Below, piece by piece: positions 6,188 to 7,072 of a stretch of DNA of 7,072 bases. Source of the stretch: Planctomycetaceae bacterium (lineage in GTDB: Bacteria > Planctomycetota > Phycisphaerae > Phycisphaerales > SM1A02); NCBI GenBank assembly GCA_947459855.1, contig CANHFL010000052.1, positions 1 through 7,072 on the forward strand. Reading direction: 5' to 3'. Numbering within the stretch: position 1 is the stretch's first letter; each line of letters begins with the position of its first letter. A program made the position numbers and the translations under genes. The notes beneath the pieces are model-generated. The model ran no database searches. It saw only the letters and a program-made list of their open reading frames with translations, and was not told where the DNA came from.

Positions 6188-7072
6188 CGGGGCGCGGTTG
6201 CGACCAAGATCGCCTTGGCCGCCACCAGCTGGACGGTGGGCTCCCGGTCGAACAGGACCCGCTGCAGGTCGGACACCCCGGCCGGGCCGAGCGCCCAGGC
6301 CACGGCCAGCGCCGCCTGCCCGCGGACCGAGGATTCCCGGTCATTCAGGTAGACGCGGCCCATCCGGCCGACTGCCGGGCGGTCCTGCGGGCTGATCTGC
6401 GCCAGGGCCACGGCGCAGCCGATCCGGATCTCCGTGGGCCGGGCGCTGATGCCGGTCGCGTCGATCAGGCGCATCAGGATGGCCCGCGAGCCGTCGTCCT
6501 TCAGGCGGCCGGCCTGCTGGGCGGCAAGGGCCGTGAACTCGGCCTGCTCGCCGGGAGCGAACAGCGCCGCGCGGATCGGCTCGATGCCGTCGGTCTCGCC
6601 CAGGCGGACCAGCGCCTCGGCGGCCTGCATCTCGGTGATGCGGACGCGCGCGGGGTTGACCTGGCGCATGCCCTTCCCGAGCGAGTCTCGGATCAGCGGC
6701 ACGGCGCTCGTGTTGCCAAGCTCGCCAAGCACGAGGTAGGCGTTGGAGCGCACCTCGGGATCGTCGGAGCGCACCATCGCCGCGAGCGGCGTGGGATCGA
6801 CCGGGCGTCCGAAACGCGTGAGCGCGTAGATCGCCGCCGCGCGCACGGACGGGCTCTCGTCCAGGAGGAGCGGCTGCACCTGGTCGGCGAAGTCCGCGCA
6901 GTTCGCGCGCGCGAGCGCCACGGTGGCGACGAAGCGCACGCCGCGGTTCTCGTCGGCCAGCAGCGGGCCCGCGACGGCGCGCAGGTCGGCGGGAGAGTTG
7001 ATCAGCGCCTCGGCCGCGTTCGCGCGGAAGACCGCCACCTGCGAATGCGCGGCCTGCTTCAGCAGGTCGATC
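6184..7072 (-). CDS. HEAT-repeat protein (5' end cut by window edge)
   Basis: The frame is open to the right edge, so only the C-terminal 295 codons are visible and the start lies outside; a GTG at 7038 is internal because the repeat pattern continues upstream of it. The visible part is built of about eight or nine helical pairs of 30-35 residues of HEAT/PBS-lyase type. Recognisable second helices are ENRGVRFVATVALAR (41-55), SPSVRAAAIYALTRFG (73-88), DPEVRSNAYLVLGELG (104-119), RITEMQAAEALVRLGE (144-159), SSVRGQAALAVAWALG (247-262) and PTVQLVAAKAILV (278-290). Such solenoids bind other proteins or act as scaffolds; no catalytic residues are visible and the specific role is unknown. It could carry an N-terminal signal or another domain beyond the edge. 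It precedes the coiled-coil gene by 102 bases, and read-through into it is possible. Confidence 0.88.
   Translation of the reverse strand, partial: IDLLKQAAHSQVAVFRANAAEALINSPADLRAVAGPLLADENRGVRFVATVALARANCADFADQVQPLLLDESPSVRAAAIYALTRFGRPVDPTPLAAMVRSDDPEVRSNAYLVLGELGNTSAVPLIRDSLGKGMRQVNPARVRITEMQAAEALVRLGETDGIEPIRAALFAPGEQAEFTALAAQQAGRLKDDGSRAILMRLIDATGISARPTEIRIGCAVALAQISPQDRPAVGRMGRVYLNDRESSVRGQAALAVAWALGPAGVSDLQRVLFDREPTVQLVAAKAILVATAPR

Noticed and set aside
6069..6344. Minus-strand frame of 91 codons across the end of the HEAT gene and the leader
   Set aside because: It overlaps the HEAT-repeat frame for half its length, lacks a good ribosome site and shows no recognisable feature; the gap after 6184 is better explained as promoter and leader.

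Overview
The window is GC-rich bacterial chromosomal DNA, and every gene I can support lies on the minus strand. Transcription therefore runs from high to low coordinates. Gene order in the direction of transcription is: a HEAT-repeat protein (5' end outside the window), a membrane-anchored coiled-coil protein, a 60-residue single-span membrane protein, mreB, mreC, mreD, a GlmU-like sugar-phosphate transferase of the alternative bacterial type, and polA (3' end outside the window). I saw no rRNA, tRNA, insertion sequence, CRISPR array or phage gene.

The organism is not named by the sequence. The alternative GlmU-like family next to a complete mreBCD set, the wording of the MreB N-terminus (DLGTCNTLV) and the high GC would fit a rod- or coccoid-shaped member of the Planctomycetota (Phycisphaerae-like) or a related uncultured lineage. 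This is inference from remembered family members, not a search result.

Right part (about 4950-7072): the HEAT-repeat gene ends at 6184. A good sigma-70-like -35 box (TTGACA) overlaps its stop codon, followed by a leader with a strong hairpin, then the coiled-coil gene (GTG start at 6081) and the 60-codon gene. A perfect 11-bp stem follows this pair at 4895-4922 and probably ends or attenuates the transcript.

Left part (1-4757): mreB, mreC, mreD, the glmU-like gene and polA are packed with gaps of 6, -4 (ATGA overlap), 12 and 7 bases, so they look like one translationally coupled operon. MreB, MreC and MreD form the cell-elongation scaffold. The GlmU-like protein would supply or modify a sugar nucleotide, possibly UDP-GlcNAc for the wall. 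PolA is a housekeeping repair and replication polymerase carried along in the same transcript. The leader of mreB holds two further hairpins and a strong Shine-Dalgarno sequence.

The most interesting point is that the coiled-coil protein upstream of mreB has the layout of MreC (N-terminal membrane anchor, long coiled coil, small beta-rich C-terminal domain). With its small membrane partner it may be a second, undescribed envelope scaffold component. I found no defence system or mobile island; this is an ordinary core region with a few unusual neighbours.
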